NCBI GenBank assembly: GCA_963788055.1
Contig: CAWBFA010000005.1
Location: 816,523-880,522 of the forward strand
Length of the DNA: 64,000 nt
Reading direction: 5' to 3'
Source: JACCTU01 sp963788055
GTDB lineage: Bacteria; Actinomycetota; Thermoleophilia; Gaiellales; Gaiellaceae
Positions 25,792 through 35,317 of this stretch are shown here, piece after piece (position 1 is the stretch's first letter; each line of letters opens with the position of its first letter). A program made the translations under genes and the position numbers. The notes beneath the pieces were generated by a model that saw only the letters and a program-made list of their open reading frames with translations, did not search any database and was not told the origin of the DNA.

Positions 25792-28374
25792 TTAGTCGCT
25801 CGTTGCGCCGCTCTCCTGGTCCTCACCTTGCTGGCGTTCACCACCGGCGGCCGCCGCTGCGTTCCACGAACGTTCCAGAACGGCTGCGGGCTCGACTTCC
25901 GAGGCGAGGCCGGCGGCCTCGCCTATCGACATCAGGCTGCCCTCCTCTCGCGCGTCGCTGAACGCGGGTCCGTCCACGCCGAGGACGAGGGCTTCGACTT
26001 CCTCGCGGTGGTTCTCCCACTGTCGGACGGGTCTGGACGACTGTTCGCTTTCGATCGCCCCCCAAAGACGGCCGGCCTGCTCGGCGTCACCACGTTCTGC
26101 GGCGATTACGGCAAGCTCAGCGGCGGCGAAAACCACGCGCCGACGGTCATCGAGGCCCAAGGAGAGCTCGAGTGAGCGGAGCGCATGGCCTCCCGCGGCA
26201 TCGAGATTGCCGCGCTCGCGCTCGAATGCGGCAGCACCCATGAACTGGCCGCTCTCCCACCATGCCCAGCCGAGCTCGTGGGCGATCGCGGCGCTCTCGA
26301 GCCTGAGTTCGATCGCGAGTGCGAGATCGCCCTCTTCGTGGGGCCTTTCGGCGAGGTATCCGAGTACCTGTGCCTCGCCACGAGGCAGGCTGAGCTGTCG
26401 GAAGGTGAGGAGTGATTCCTCAAGCAGCGGCCAGGCGGCGGCCGTCTCGCCGCTGTCCACCATGTTTCCAGCGACGCGGTAGCGGAGGTTCGCCGTTTGG
26501 ACCTCGTCTCCACTCGCGATGAAGAGCTCGAGGCTCTGTTGGTAGCAGGGCGCGGCACGTTCGAGTTCGCCGGAGACCTGGAGCGCACCGCCCAGGGCCC
26601 TGAGCGCGTGGGCGCGAAGCTTCGGTTCGGCGTCCGGGGTTCGTGCGAGCAGCGGCTCGAGGCGTGACGCGCCCTCGGTTTGCTCGCGAACGAGCCAGAG
26701 TCCCTCGAGCGACGCGGCCAGGGCGAGGCCACGCTCGGGGTCGTGCTCGGCCGCCCAATCGAGCACGGCGCGGACGTTGTCGATCTCCGGCGCGACGAGA
26801 TCGACATCCCATTTGCCGGGAACACCGACAGTCGCGCGCATGCCCGCACGATCGGCGAGCTCGATCAACCAGTCGGTCTGCAGTCGCCGCAGGGCATGCT
26901 CCTCACCCGAGGCCGCCAGGTGCTCCTGCGCGAACTCGCGGATCGTCTCGAGCATCCAGAAGCGCTCGTCCCCGTTCGCGTCGGTGCGGCGGCGGACGAG
27001 GCTCTTGTCGAGGAGGGACGCAAGCGTGTCGAGGTTCGAGGCACAGACCGCTTCGGCCGCCTCGAGAGTGCAGCCGCCGCGGAAGACTGCGAGCCGGGCG
27101 AACAGCCGCTGTTCGTCGTCGTCGAGGAGGCCGTAGCTCCAAGCGATCGTCGTACGCAACGTCGCGTGGCGCTCGTCGGCGTCACGGCCGCCCTCGAGCA
27201 GGTCGAGCCGTTGAGCGATCCGTTCCAGCAGCTGCTCCGGGCCGAGCAGCTTCATCCTTGCGGCGGCCAACTCGATAGCGAGCGGGAGCCCGTCGAGGCG
27301 GTGGATCAGCTCGTGCACCGCGGGCGAGTCGCCGACATCGCGCCGGACAGCCTGCGCCCGTTCGATGAACAGCGTGACGGCATCTCCCTCGTCCATCGGC
27401 GGCAGGTCGAACTCGGCCTCGCCGGAGATCCGCAGCGGCTCGCGGCTCGTCACCAGCAGGCGAAGATCAGGAGCGGCCGCGAGCAGCTCCGCAACCGGGC
27501 GCGCTGCGTCAGGGAGCAGCTGCTCCAGGTTGTCGAGGACGACATGGGCGCGCTTCTCACCGATCCGCGTCGCGATCGCGGCGGCATCGTCGCCGGAGGC
27601 ACCGAGGCGCTCGGCGATCAAGGGCACGACCACTGCTGCGTCGCGAACGGGTGCGAGCGGAACGAAGACCGTGCCCCCGTCCGCCTCTTCGGCCAGGAAC
27701 CGGGCGAGCTCGATCGAGAACCGCGTCTTGCCAGTGCCGCCGGTACCGATGATCGTCAGCAGGCGCGGCTCGCGGTCGAGCCACACACTGGCAGCCTCCG
27801 AGAGCTCGCGCTCGCGACCGAGGAAGCGAGTCGCCGGAGTAGGAACGTCAAGCGCACCCGGCGTTCGCAGCGGCGGGAAGTCGCCGACGCCGAGCTGGAA
27901 CAGACGAGCTGGAGCGTCGAAGTCCTTGAGCCGATGGCGTCCGAGATCCCGGAGCGGCTCATCCTCGAGGAGCGCGGCGGTCGCGGCTGAGACGATCACC
28001 TGACCGCCGTGGGCGAGCGCGGCGACCCGGGCAGCGCGATGGACGTCGATCCCGACGTAGCCCTCAACGGCCACGGTCGGGGTTCCGGTGTGCAGGCCCA
28101 TCCGCACCGCGATCGGTCCGGACGCGAGCGCCCGCTGTCCCACCCTCGCCGAGGCGGCGGCCCCGGCAGCGGTCGGGAAGGCGACGAAGAACGCGTCACC
28201 TTGGGTGTCGACCTCCACACCACCGTGGGCCGCAAAGGTGTCGCGCAGCACGCGGCGATGCTCGGCCAACGCCTCGGCATACAGCCAGGGCCCCACCTGT
28301 TTGAGCAGGCGTGTGGAGCCCTCGATGTCCGTGAACAGGAACGTCACTGTCCCCGCGGGCAAGTCGCTCGGCAC
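25792..28374 (-). CDS. Class III nucleotide cyclase fused to AAA/NB-ARC-type ATPase and TPR-like repeats
   Basis: 860 aa. Residues about 5-165 are a class III adenylate/guanylate cyclase domain: FLFTDIEGSTRLL and EVDTQGDAFFVAF carry the two metal-binding Asp. An NTPase follows with P-loop GTGGTGKTRFS, the LLVTSREPL sensor and the DGLPLAIELAAAR motif. The C-terminal 350 residues are helical, TPR-like (EGASRLEPLLARTP, LRALGGALQVSGELERAA). Actinobacteria carry many such cyclase-ATPase regulators; the signal is unknown. Probably cytoplasmic. It lies alone between tRNA-Asp copies 3 and 4, so it is likely cargo. Confidence 0.88.
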   Translation of the reverse strand: MPSDLPAGTVTFLFTDIEGSTRLLKQVGPWLYAEALAEHRRVLRDTFAAHGGVEVDTQGDAFFVAFPTAAGAAASARVGQRALASGPIAVRMGLHTGTPTVAVEGYVGIDVHRAARVAALAHGGQVIVSAATAALLEDEPLRDLGRHRLKDFDAPARLFQLGVGDFPPLRTPGALDVPTPATRFLGRERELSEAASVWLDREPRLLTIIGTGGTGKTRFSIELARFLAEEADGGTVFVPLAPVRDAAVVVPLIAERLGASGDDAAAIATRIGEKRAHVVLDNLEQLLPDAARPVAELLAAAPDLRLLVTSREPLRISGEAEFDLPPMDEGDAVTLFIERAQAVRRDVGDSPAVHELIHRLDGLPLAIELAAARMKLLGPEQLLERIAQRLDLLEGGRDADERHATLRTTIAWSYGLLDDDEQRLFARLAVFRGGCTLEAAEAVCASNLDTLASLLDKSLVRRRTDANGDERFWMLETIREFAQEHLAASGEEHALRRLQTDWLIELADRAGMRATVGVPGKWDVDLVAPEIDNVRAVLDWAAEHDPERGLALAASLEGLWLVREQTEGASRLEPLLARTPDAEPKLRAHALRALGGALQVSGELERAAPCYQQSLELFIASGDEVQTANLRYRVAGNMVDSGETAAAWPLLEESLLTFRQLSLPRGEAQVLGYLAERPHEEGDLALAIELRLESAAIAHELGWAWWESGQFMGAAAFERERGNLDAAGGHALRSLELSLGLDDRRRVVFAAAELAVIAAERGDAEQAGRLWGAIESEQSSRPVRQWENHREEVEALVLGVDGPAFSDAREEGSLMSIGEAAGLASEVEPAAVLERSWNAAAAAGGERQQGEDQESGATSD

Positions 28375-28468
28375 GCCCGGAGTATCGTCAACGACTGCGC
28401 TCTGGACGGGCTCCAGCTCTGGCGCAGCAGGCTGGGTTCGCCTAGCCAGGCAACGAGCACTTCAAGAG

Positions 28469-28508
28469 ACGGGAGCGACGGGACTCGAACCCGCGACCTC
28501 CGGCGTGA
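28469..28508 (-). repeat. tRNA-Asp 3'-end copy 4 (att-like)
   Basis: 40 nt identical to 29531-29570, same orientation, then diverging inside the anticodon loop. It lies 1 kb from the intact tRNA and bounds the innermost segment. Confidence 0.83.
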
Positions 28509-28776
28509 AAGTGTCGCGGCGCGGGTTACCGTCGGCGCTCATCGGTTGCCGTTGATCGCTTCGTGCGGCGTCTCGCGCCTTCGCCTTCGGCAGTGTTCGC
28601 CGCCGTTGCCCTGACGTTCTGCCATCCGTTCCGTCAGCGCTTCTGCCGACGAGCTGGCGATACCAACACGGGCAGTCGGCGCTTGGCGTTTGCGCCTTGC
28701 TCGAGAGCCCAGACGTCTCCGAGACGGCGGTTCCCCGTTCCAAACGGCGCGAGTAGCAGGAAGAGTCTGGTGCCCC

Positions 28777-29016
28777 TCAGGCGTCTGCTGTCAGAATTGT
28801 GCTCTGAGAAGGTTCGAGTCCCGTGCCGGACAGGACGCTGACACGCACGTCGCCGAGCTTTAGGTGCCCGAGCAGGGGAAGGATGTGTAGCCGGACGTTG
28901 ATCTCATACCGCTCGACCGTTCGCGCCTTCAGGTGGCCGAGCCCGCTCAACCACTTCGGTGCGTACTCGCGGAGCTTCTCCTTCGTGGTCGCGACGCGCT
29001 CGCCTCGCCGGACGCG
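28777..29016 (-). pseudogene. Integrase N-terminal domain relic
   Basis: About 79 codons matching the core-binding N-terminal domain of tyrosine recombinases: KLREYAPKWLSGLGHLKART, then VERYEINVRLHILPLLGHLK. There is no start, and after GDVR the frame becomes non-homologous and stops; the catalytic domain is missing. Its 5' edge abuts an unrelated fragment on the other strand (from 29019), so both genes were cut at one recombination point. Confidence 0.7.
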
Positions 29017-29018
29017 AA

Positions 29019-29366
29019 CACTACCTGCCAGAACCGGCGCGGCTCGAGCAGGGACGCGACCTGCCCGACGACTACGACGTGACGATCTCCTATGAGGACC
29101 CACTCGGCAACGAGTACGAGGAGACGATGACCGTTGGCTACAGCCACCGCCGCGACATGGTCTACCGCGAGCGGTACGACATCAGCGACATCCACAAGCG
29201 GCTCAAGGAGATCCGCGACGAGATGAAGAAGTTCCGGAGGTCCGGGGTCAAGGTGATAACGCCCGCGTCCGCTCGAGCGGACGACCGGCGCGCGGACGAA
29301 ACGTGGGACGAGCGGGCGCGAGGGCGGCAAGAAGCGGAGAACCCGCCCGGAGCGGACCCGTCCTAG
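29019..29366 (+). pseudogene. C-terminal fragment of an unidentified protein
   Basis: About 115 codons of clearly protein-like sequence: DDYDVTISYEDPLGNEYEET, MVYRERYDISDIHKRLKEIR, then a charged disordered tail. No start codon or ribosome site fits, and homology-like sequence begins at the junction with the integrase relic. Probably cargo truncated during integration or excision next to tRNA-Asp. Family not recognised. Confidence 0.5.
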
Positions 29367-29531
29367 CCGCGGCAGCAGCCCCGAATGCCACCAGGGGCAC
29401 GCTCGCTATTGGGACTGCCCGGCCGACCGCCTACGGTCACCGTTCCACAACCCGTTCCATACGGCATCGCGTGGATCGGCGAGACGACGATCGGGGAGGT
29501 AAGAAAGCGCCGCTTGCAGCGCCTTCGTGAA

Positions 29532-29605
<74 letters not shown>

Positions 29606-29661
29606 GCGAGCGGGCACCAGTCTAGCGGGTCGCTCTCCGCAGCCCTCGCTACGCTGCGATC

Positions 29662-30797
29662 TTGACCCGCGTCGACTGGCTCGCGCTTCTCTTCGTCGCC
29701 CTCGCAGCGTTCTTCGGCTACCGGAAGGGGTTGATCTCGAGCTCGCTTTCGGTGGCGGGGATCGTCGTTGGAGCGGTGATCGGAGCTCGGCTCGCGCCGC
29801 ACCTGCTCGCGGACGGCTCCGAGTCGCCCTACACGCCGCTCGTCGCGCTCGCAGGCGCCGCAGTAGGGGCCGTGCTACTCGAGACGCTCGGGACGATCGC
29901 CGGCAGCGTCCTGCGTCGCAAGGTCGAGGTCGGGCCTGCTCGGGCGTTCGACTCTGCGGGCGGCCTCCTCGTGGGTGCCGCCGCGGGTGTCGCGGTGGTC
30001 TGGGTGCTCGGCTCGGTCGCGCTCCAGTTTCCGGGCCGGCCTGGGCTGCGGGAGAGCGTGCAGCGCTCGGTCGTCCTCCAGCAACTGAACGACCTCGTTC
30101 CGCCCGCGAAGCTGATGCGCGCGCTCGCGCGCGTCGACCCGTTCCCCGCGATCACCGGGCCGTCCGCGCCGGTTTCGGCGCCCGACCCTCGGGTGCTCGC
30201 AGACCCCTCGGTCCGCCAGGCATCGCCCTCCGTGCTCAAGGTGCTCGGTACGGCGTGCGGGCTCGGCGTCTCGGGAAGCGGGTGGGTAGCCGCGCCCGAG
30301 CTCGTCGTGACCGCGGCGCACGTCGTCGCGGGCCAGGACGACACCACGGTCGAGCCTGTGGGCGGCGTGCCGCGGCTTCGCGCGCAGGCCGTCTACTTCG
30401 ACCGCCGAACGATGTCGCCGTCCTGCGCGTCCCCGGACTGGACGCCTCTCCGCTGCCGCTCGCAAGGGCGCGCCCCGGAGCCTCCGTCGCGGTTCTCGGC
30501 TTCCCCGAGAGCGGTCCGTTCACGGCGAGCGCAGGGCGGATCGGGCAGACGCGGCCGGTGCTCGCGCGCGACAGCTACGGCCACGGTCCGATCTCCCGCA
30601 CGATCACGAGCATTCGCGCTCAGGTGCGGCACGGCAACTCCGGTGGACCTGCGGTCGATGCTCAGGGCCGCGTGCAGGCGACGATCTTCGCGGCGCGTCC
30701 GGGCGGCGACGTCGGCTACGGCGTCCCGGCGCAGATCGTGCGGCGCGCCCTCGCGCGCTCGGCAGGCCCGGTGTCGACCGGCGACTGCGCGGGCTAG
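29662..30797 (+). CDS. MarP-like membrane serine protease (CvpA domain plus trypsin-like domain), frameshifted
   Basis: N-terminal four-helix CvpA-type membrane domain (WLALLFVALAAFFGYRKGLI onward), then a periplasmic trypsin-like protease. The catalytic His is in VVTAAHVVAG, Asp in NDVAVLRVPG and Ser in RHGNSGGPAV. His and Asp lie in different frames: a base appears lost near 30401-30409 (after AVYFD). MarP in mycobacteria supports acid resistance and envelope processing. TTG start at 29662. The stop shares CTAG with the convergent HD-GYP gene. All triad residues are present, so a sequencing error is more likely than decay. Confidence 0.8.
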
Positions 30798-32137
30798 GAG
30801 ACCGCGACGAGCGCTTCGACGACCGCCGGGTCGAACTGCGTCCCGGCACAGCGCTGCAGTTCGGCCAGCGCCTCGACCTCGGACATCGCCTTGCGGTACG
30901 GGCGGTCTGTGGTCATCGCGCTGAACGCGTCGCACGCGCAGACGATGCGGGCGACGAGAGGGATGGCCTCTCCTGCGAGACGGTCCGGGTAGCCCGCTCC
31001 GTCCCAGTGCTCGTGGCAGGACCGCACGAGATGACCGACCTCGCCGAGAACGCCGCCGACCTTCTCGAGCATCTTCTCGCCTTCGACCGTGTGCTGCTCG
31101 ATGACGGCGCGTTCGTCCGCATCGAGCTTCCCCGGCTTGTTGATGATCTCTGCGGGGATCCGGATCTTCCCCACGTCGTGGAGGAGCGCGGTGAACTCCG
31201 CATCGCGGCGGACCTTCTGGCTCAGCTCCAGGCGGTCGCACACCGCGAGGACGAGGTCGACAACGTGGCGGCTGTGGCTGCCCGTGTACGCATCGTCGGC
31301 TTCGACGACGTCGCCGAGCAGCAGCGCGGTGCCGCGGTAGGCGTGCCCGAGCTCGACGACGTGATCCACCCGCGCCCGTCTCTCCCTCGCGAAGAACCCG
31401 ATCAGGCCGAGCAGTGGCAGCGCGAGCAGGAATGCGTATGGCCGGTCGGGGAACGCGGCGTAAGCGACGAGGAGCCCCAAGGGAGCGAGCGCGAGGTCGA
31501 CGAGGTATGCGAGCCCGACAGCGGGAAGATGCGGCCGGATGCTGACCCCGAGGGACGCCGCCCGAGCCGCCGAGCTGCCGAGGTCGAAGGTGAACTGGGC
31601 GGCGAGCGCTGCCGCGAAGAGCGGCCAATGGAGGCGCCAGTCGGGCGAGGGGCTGCCGGCGGCGACGAGCACCAGCGCCGGACCGAGGGCGTGCCAGCCG
31701 TTCGAGACGAGGACGATCGCCCGCTCCAGATGCCACTGGCCGCGGAGGTTGTCCGGCAGGCTGGCGAGCAGGAAGCCCGCCGCGACGAGCAGCGGAGCGA
31801 GGCTCGGCGGGACGAGGAAGAGCATCGGTACGAAGACGAGCTGCGTCGGGATCGCGAACCCGATCCCGATCTCGAACCGCACGCGTGACGCGAACGCGTA
31901 GGCCAAGACGAGGCTCGCAACGAGAAAAGGAGATGCGGCGCGCGACGTGTCCGCGAACAAGGCAAGCGGGATGGCGATCGCGAGGAAGCTCGTGGCCGCA
32001 ACCGTCGAGACGACGAGATCGCGTCTGACGAGGGGCGTCGACACGCGCTCCCTCGATGCTTCGATCAGCTCGACCGCCTCGAGGTCGGTCGTGGGTGCAA
32101 CCGCGCGCGCGGTCACATCTGCCGCAGTCGTCGACAC
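30794..32137 (-). CDS. Membrane HD-GYP domain protein
   Basis: 447 aa. The N-terminal 250 residues form about eight transmembrane helices of a sensor-like domain. The C-terminal HD-GYP domain has TGSHSRHV, the metal-binding HD in LLHDVGKIRIPAEI, INKPGKL, and the family signature HEHWDGAGYPDRLAGE followed by ARIVCACDAF. HD-GYP enzymes typically hydrolyse cyclic di-GMP; residues needed for this are present. The signal sensed is unknown. It runs convergently into the MarP-like gene with overlapping stops. Confidence 0.88.
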   Translation of the reverse strand: MSTTAADVTARAVAPTTDLEAVELIEASRERVSTPLVRRDLVVSTVAATSFLAIAIPLALFADTSRAASPFLVASLVLAYAFASRVRFEIGIGFAIPTQLVFVPMLFLVPPSLAPLLVAAGFLLASLPDNLRGQWHLERAIVLVSNGWHALGPALVLVAAGSPSPDWRLHWPLFAAALAAQFTFDLGSSAARAASLGVSIRPHLPAVGLAYLVDLALAPLGLLVAYAAFPDRPYAFLLALPLLGLIGFFARERRARVDHVVELGHAYRGTALLLGDVVEADDAYTGSHSRHVVDLVLAVCDRLELSQKVRRDAEFTALLHDVGKIRIPAEIINKPGKLDADERAVIEQHTVEGEKMLEKVGGVLGEVGHLVRSCHEHWDGAGYPDRLAGEAIPLVARIVCACDAFSAMTTDRPYRKAMSEVEALAELQRCAGTQFDPAVVEALVAVS

Positions 32138-32297
32138 CTGAGGTAGATCGGAAGATCGGAACCGGTCGAAAAGTCACTGGTTCCCTCGAACGAGGGATTC
32201 GCCCTCGGACGAGTGATCGTCCCCCGAAAAGGTGAGGCGTGAAGCGCACGGAACGGCGAGAGTTGGACTCGTTAACTGCGGTCGAGAAGGAGCGGTG

Positions 32298-32910
32298 ATG
32301 AAGCACGTTTTGCGGCTTGTCGTTTGTGGCGTCGGTATTGTCGCTTGCGGTTGGTGCGGCGTCTGGAAAAGATGCACGCGCTGGCCTGCTGACGTGCGTG
32401 GACAACCCGGAGCGAGTGTTCGCCCCGTGGGGAGACAACTCGCTGTACACGCTTGCTCCGAACGGATCGCTCGAAGCAGGCTCGACAGGCTGGTCGCTCT
32501 CGGGCGCCCGAGTCGTCGCCCCCGGCAACTCGCTCCGCGGCGGCTCGTACTCGCTCTCGCTGCCGAGCGGCAGCTCTGCAACGTCCCCGGCGGCTTGCGT
32601 CAAGCTCGCGGATCCTGCGTCGCGGTTCTTCCTGCGCAACACCGGCGCGAGCGACGGGCGGCTCAAGGTCGAGGTGACCTACAAGTCGCTGCTCGGGCTG
32701 CTCTCGTTCAGCTCGACGCTCGGGTACGTGCAGGCGAACGGATCGTGGCAGCCCAGCCCGAAGTACTGGCACACGCTCCAGAACATCCTCGGGACGCTTG
32801 CGCTCAACGGCAACCTCTCGGCGCAGATCCGGTTCCGGTTCACGCCGATCGGGCGCGGCGCCTCGTTCCAGATCGACGATCTCTTCGTCGACCCGCTGCT
32901 GACCGTTTAG
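32298..32910 (+). CDS. Secreted carbohydrate-binding-like protein of unknown function, frameshifted in signal peptide
   Basis: About 200 aa. ATG 32298 (MKHVLRL) follows AAGGAGCGG. One base too many near 32316 separates it from the rest of a good signal peptide (SFVASVLSLAVGAASG). The mature part has LTCVDNPERVFAPW, SLEAGSTGWSLSGARVV, SYSLSLPSGSSATSPAAC and ends FQIDDLFVDP, a jelly-roll-like pattern often seen in Thermoleophilia secreted proteins. Without the shift only a TTG at 32317 lacking a ribosome site would be available. The stop overlaps that of the convergent metH/metF gene. Confidence 0.65.
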
Positions 32911-34725
32911 CTCGACAGAAAGTCCAGCACGCCGAGCGGCTGGCGGAAGGGCGCGACGACGTAGATTCCCGCTGCGAGCTCGTGGACGCACCACGAGCTC
33001 GTGCGCGATCTTCGCCCCGACGTCCGGGGCGTTGGAGCCCGCATCGGCCAGCGCCTGCTGCACGTGGTCGGGCACGACGATCCCGGGCACCTCGTTGTGC
33101 AGCCGCAGCGCGAGCTGGTGTGACCGGAGCGGCCAGACCCCGACGAGCAGCGGAATCGGCGACGGTCCGCCGAAGCGTTCGAAGAACGCCTCGAGATACG
33201 AGAGGTCGAAGAGGATCTGGGTCATCGCGAACTTCGCGCCGGCCTCGAGCTTCTGCTCGAAGCGCTGCAGCTCGAGGTCGAGATCGTCCGCGGTCGGGTT
33301 CACCGCCACCCCGGTGAAGAAGTGCGTCGGCGCGTCGATCGCGCGGCCGTGGAAGTCCTCGCCGCGGTTCAGCCGCTCGATGACCTGGACGAGCCCGATC
33401 GCCTCGACGTGGTAGACGCCCCCGGCGCCGGGGTAGTCGCCTTCCTCCGGTGGGTCGCCGGTGACCGCGAGAATGTTGCGGACGCCCTCGGCGTGGGCGC
33501 CGAGCAGGAGCGACTCGAGCCCCGCGATCGTCGTGTCGCGCGGCGTCTGGTGAGGGATCGTCTCGAGCCCGACCGTGCGCTCGATCGCGACTGCGCTCAT
33601 GATCCCGCTCATCCGGGCCCGTGCGCGCGGGTTGTCGTTGATGTCGACGAACTGCGCCGCGCCGGTGTCCTTGAGCGCCTGCGCGACCTCGATCATCCCG
33701 GCGTTCGAGCCGCCGAGCGGCGGGTCGAGCTGCACCGAGACGACCCACTCGCCCTCGTGGAGCATGCGAGCGAGAGTCGTCGCCTCGGGTGTGTCTTCGA
33801 CGAGGGCCGGCGTCTCGCGCTCGCGGAAGACGAGCGGGGCTCGAGGCTCGCGGGCCTCGTCGACCGCTCCCCGGATCGCCGCGATCTCCGCGGGCGTCGT
33901 GCCGCAGCAGCCGCCGATGATCTTCGCGCCGAGCTGCCGGGCGTGTGCGGCGAACTCCGCGAAGTACTCCGGCGAGGCGTGTGGGTAAATGACGCGGCTG
34001 CCCGCCATGCTTGCGAGGCCGATGTTCGGGAGCGCTGCGAGCGGGATGCCGTCGCCGCCCATCTTCTCGATCGCGCGGAGCGCGGCCTGCAGGCCGGCGC
34101 CGTGGTTCGCGCCGAGAGCGCTGACGCCGAGGTCGCGCAGCCTGTCGGCGGCGGCTCGCGCGGTCACGCCGGCGAGTGTCTCCGCCTCGTTCTCGAACGT
34201 CAGCAGCGCCACGATCGGCAGGCTCGACACTCCACGAACTGCCTCGACGGCCGCGACGAGCTCGTCGAGGTCGAAGAACGTCTCGAGCATGAACAGGTCG
34301 ACGCCGCGTCCCTCCAGGATCGCCGCCTGCTCCGAGAAGAGCCTGGAGCGCTCCTCGGGGTGCGAGTCGTCGCCGTCGCCGAGCGGACCGATCGACCCTG
34401 CGATGAAGACGTTGCTTCCGGTCACCTCTCGGGCCTCCCGTGCGAGGCGCACGCCCGCGGAATTGATCCGCTCGAAGTCGTCCTCCAGGTAGTGGCCCGC
34501 GAGCTTGCGTCGATTCGCGCCGAACGTGTTCGTCTCGATCAGCTCCGCCCCCGCCTGGATAAAGCCGACGTGCAGCGAGACCACGGCGTCCGGTGCACGG
34601 AGATTCGCTTCCTCGGGCGAGCGGAGGCGCGGGACGGCGCTCATCACGAGGACGCCCATGCCGCCGTCGCCGACGATCGGCGGGCCCTTCTCGAGGCGCT
34701 CGACGAATCGATTGCGTGCGGCCAC
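32907..34725 (-). CDS. Bifunctional homocysteine S-methyltransferase / methylenetetrahydrofolate reductase
   Basis: YitJ-type fusion for methionine synthesis. The N-terminal barrel has GDGGMGVLVM, LIETNTFGANRRKL and zinc-site GGCCGTTPAEI; the other usual zinc Cys is His here (GANHGAG). The C-terminal half is MTHFR-like: VSVQLDPPLGGSN, LAVTGDPP, FAMTQILFD. The last 25 codons (GIYVVAPFRQPLGVLDFL) lie one frame over beyond an indel near 32985-32992. I prefer GTG 34725 with AAGGGAG 7 bp upstream over ATG 34749, whose ribosome site touches it. A SAM riboswitch precedes the gene. Confidence 0.88.
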
Positions 34726-34761
34726 TCGGGATCTCCCTTCGCTCGACATCCTCCCGGGCCT

Positions 34762-34850
34762 CTCGACCCGGCCGGGCTTGGCACCTTGCTCGAGGCAGGT
34801 TGCCGAGGCGTCTCAGGGCCGGTTCCCTCAGCCTCTCTCGATGCGGAGCG
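34762..34850 (-). promoter_or_regulatory. SAM riboswitch (SAM clan)
   Basis: On the minus strand: ATCGAGAGAGGCTGAGGGA, then CCGGCCCTGAGACGCCTCGG, CAACC, and AGGTGCCAAGCCCGGCCGG. These are the conserved kink-turn, GCAACC and AGGTGCCAA cores of S-box-type RNA. It lies directly before the homocysteine methyltransferase/MTHFR fusion. A following GC-rich stem (CCGGGTC...GGCCCGG) overlaps the ribosome-site region, so SAM probably blocks translation or elongation. Confidence 0.88.
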
Positions 34851-34979
34851 GGAGTGGTGCGCCCGGCTCCGGAGGCGAGTCTAGCCACGCGGGCGGCTGT
34901 GAAGCGCACGAGGTCAACCCAAGAAGGGTGATGGATCAAGTGGCAACACCCCGCCAATACTGCGACAGCAAACGGAGAC

Positions 34980-35119
34980 GCGCCCCGATGCGGCGGGGGC
35001 GCTCCCAATCAGTGCCGGTGGCCCCGTTGCGGCGGGGGCTCCGGAAAGATCGAGAGGCGGGCCGGGCGGCGGCTCGCCTCTCGCTATTTCGTCGGGGGAA
35101 ACCTGCGGTTTTCCCCCGA
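34980..35119. repeat. Array of four hairpins
   Basis: Hairpins at 34980-35002 and 35020-35040 (both built around CCCCG[A/T]TGCGGCGGGGGC), 35051-35083 (CGAGAGGCG stem, followed by CTATTT) and 35092-35119 (perfect 10-bp TCGGGGGAAA stem). They lie in a 470-bp stretch with no gene, between the riboswitch and the SDR terminator. They may be transcription end signals or a structured RNA; I cannot decide. Confidence 0.5.
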
Positions 35120-35287
35120 TATGGCGCACTTTCTGCCCGTTCGTCGTTGCTCCCGGGCGGGCGGAGCCCGCCCTCCGCGGCCGAGCGAAGTCGCCCTAAA
35201 GGGTTAGGACCAACTTGCCGATAGGCGACCAGGAGTCTTCTGGTCGGGGGCTGACGGCAATCACCCTGCGGCTTGGAGCTTCCGGAG

Positions 35288-35307
35288 GCGGCGCGGAGAC
35301 GCGCCGC
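35288..35307 (-). terminator. Hairpin after SDR gene
   Basis: GCGGCGC / GCGCCGC stem with a GGAGAC loop, 10 bp past the SDR stop codon. On the plus strand it is followed by TTTCCCATTTT, so it fits termination from either side. Confidence 0.55.
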
Positions 35308-35317
35308 TTTCCCATTT

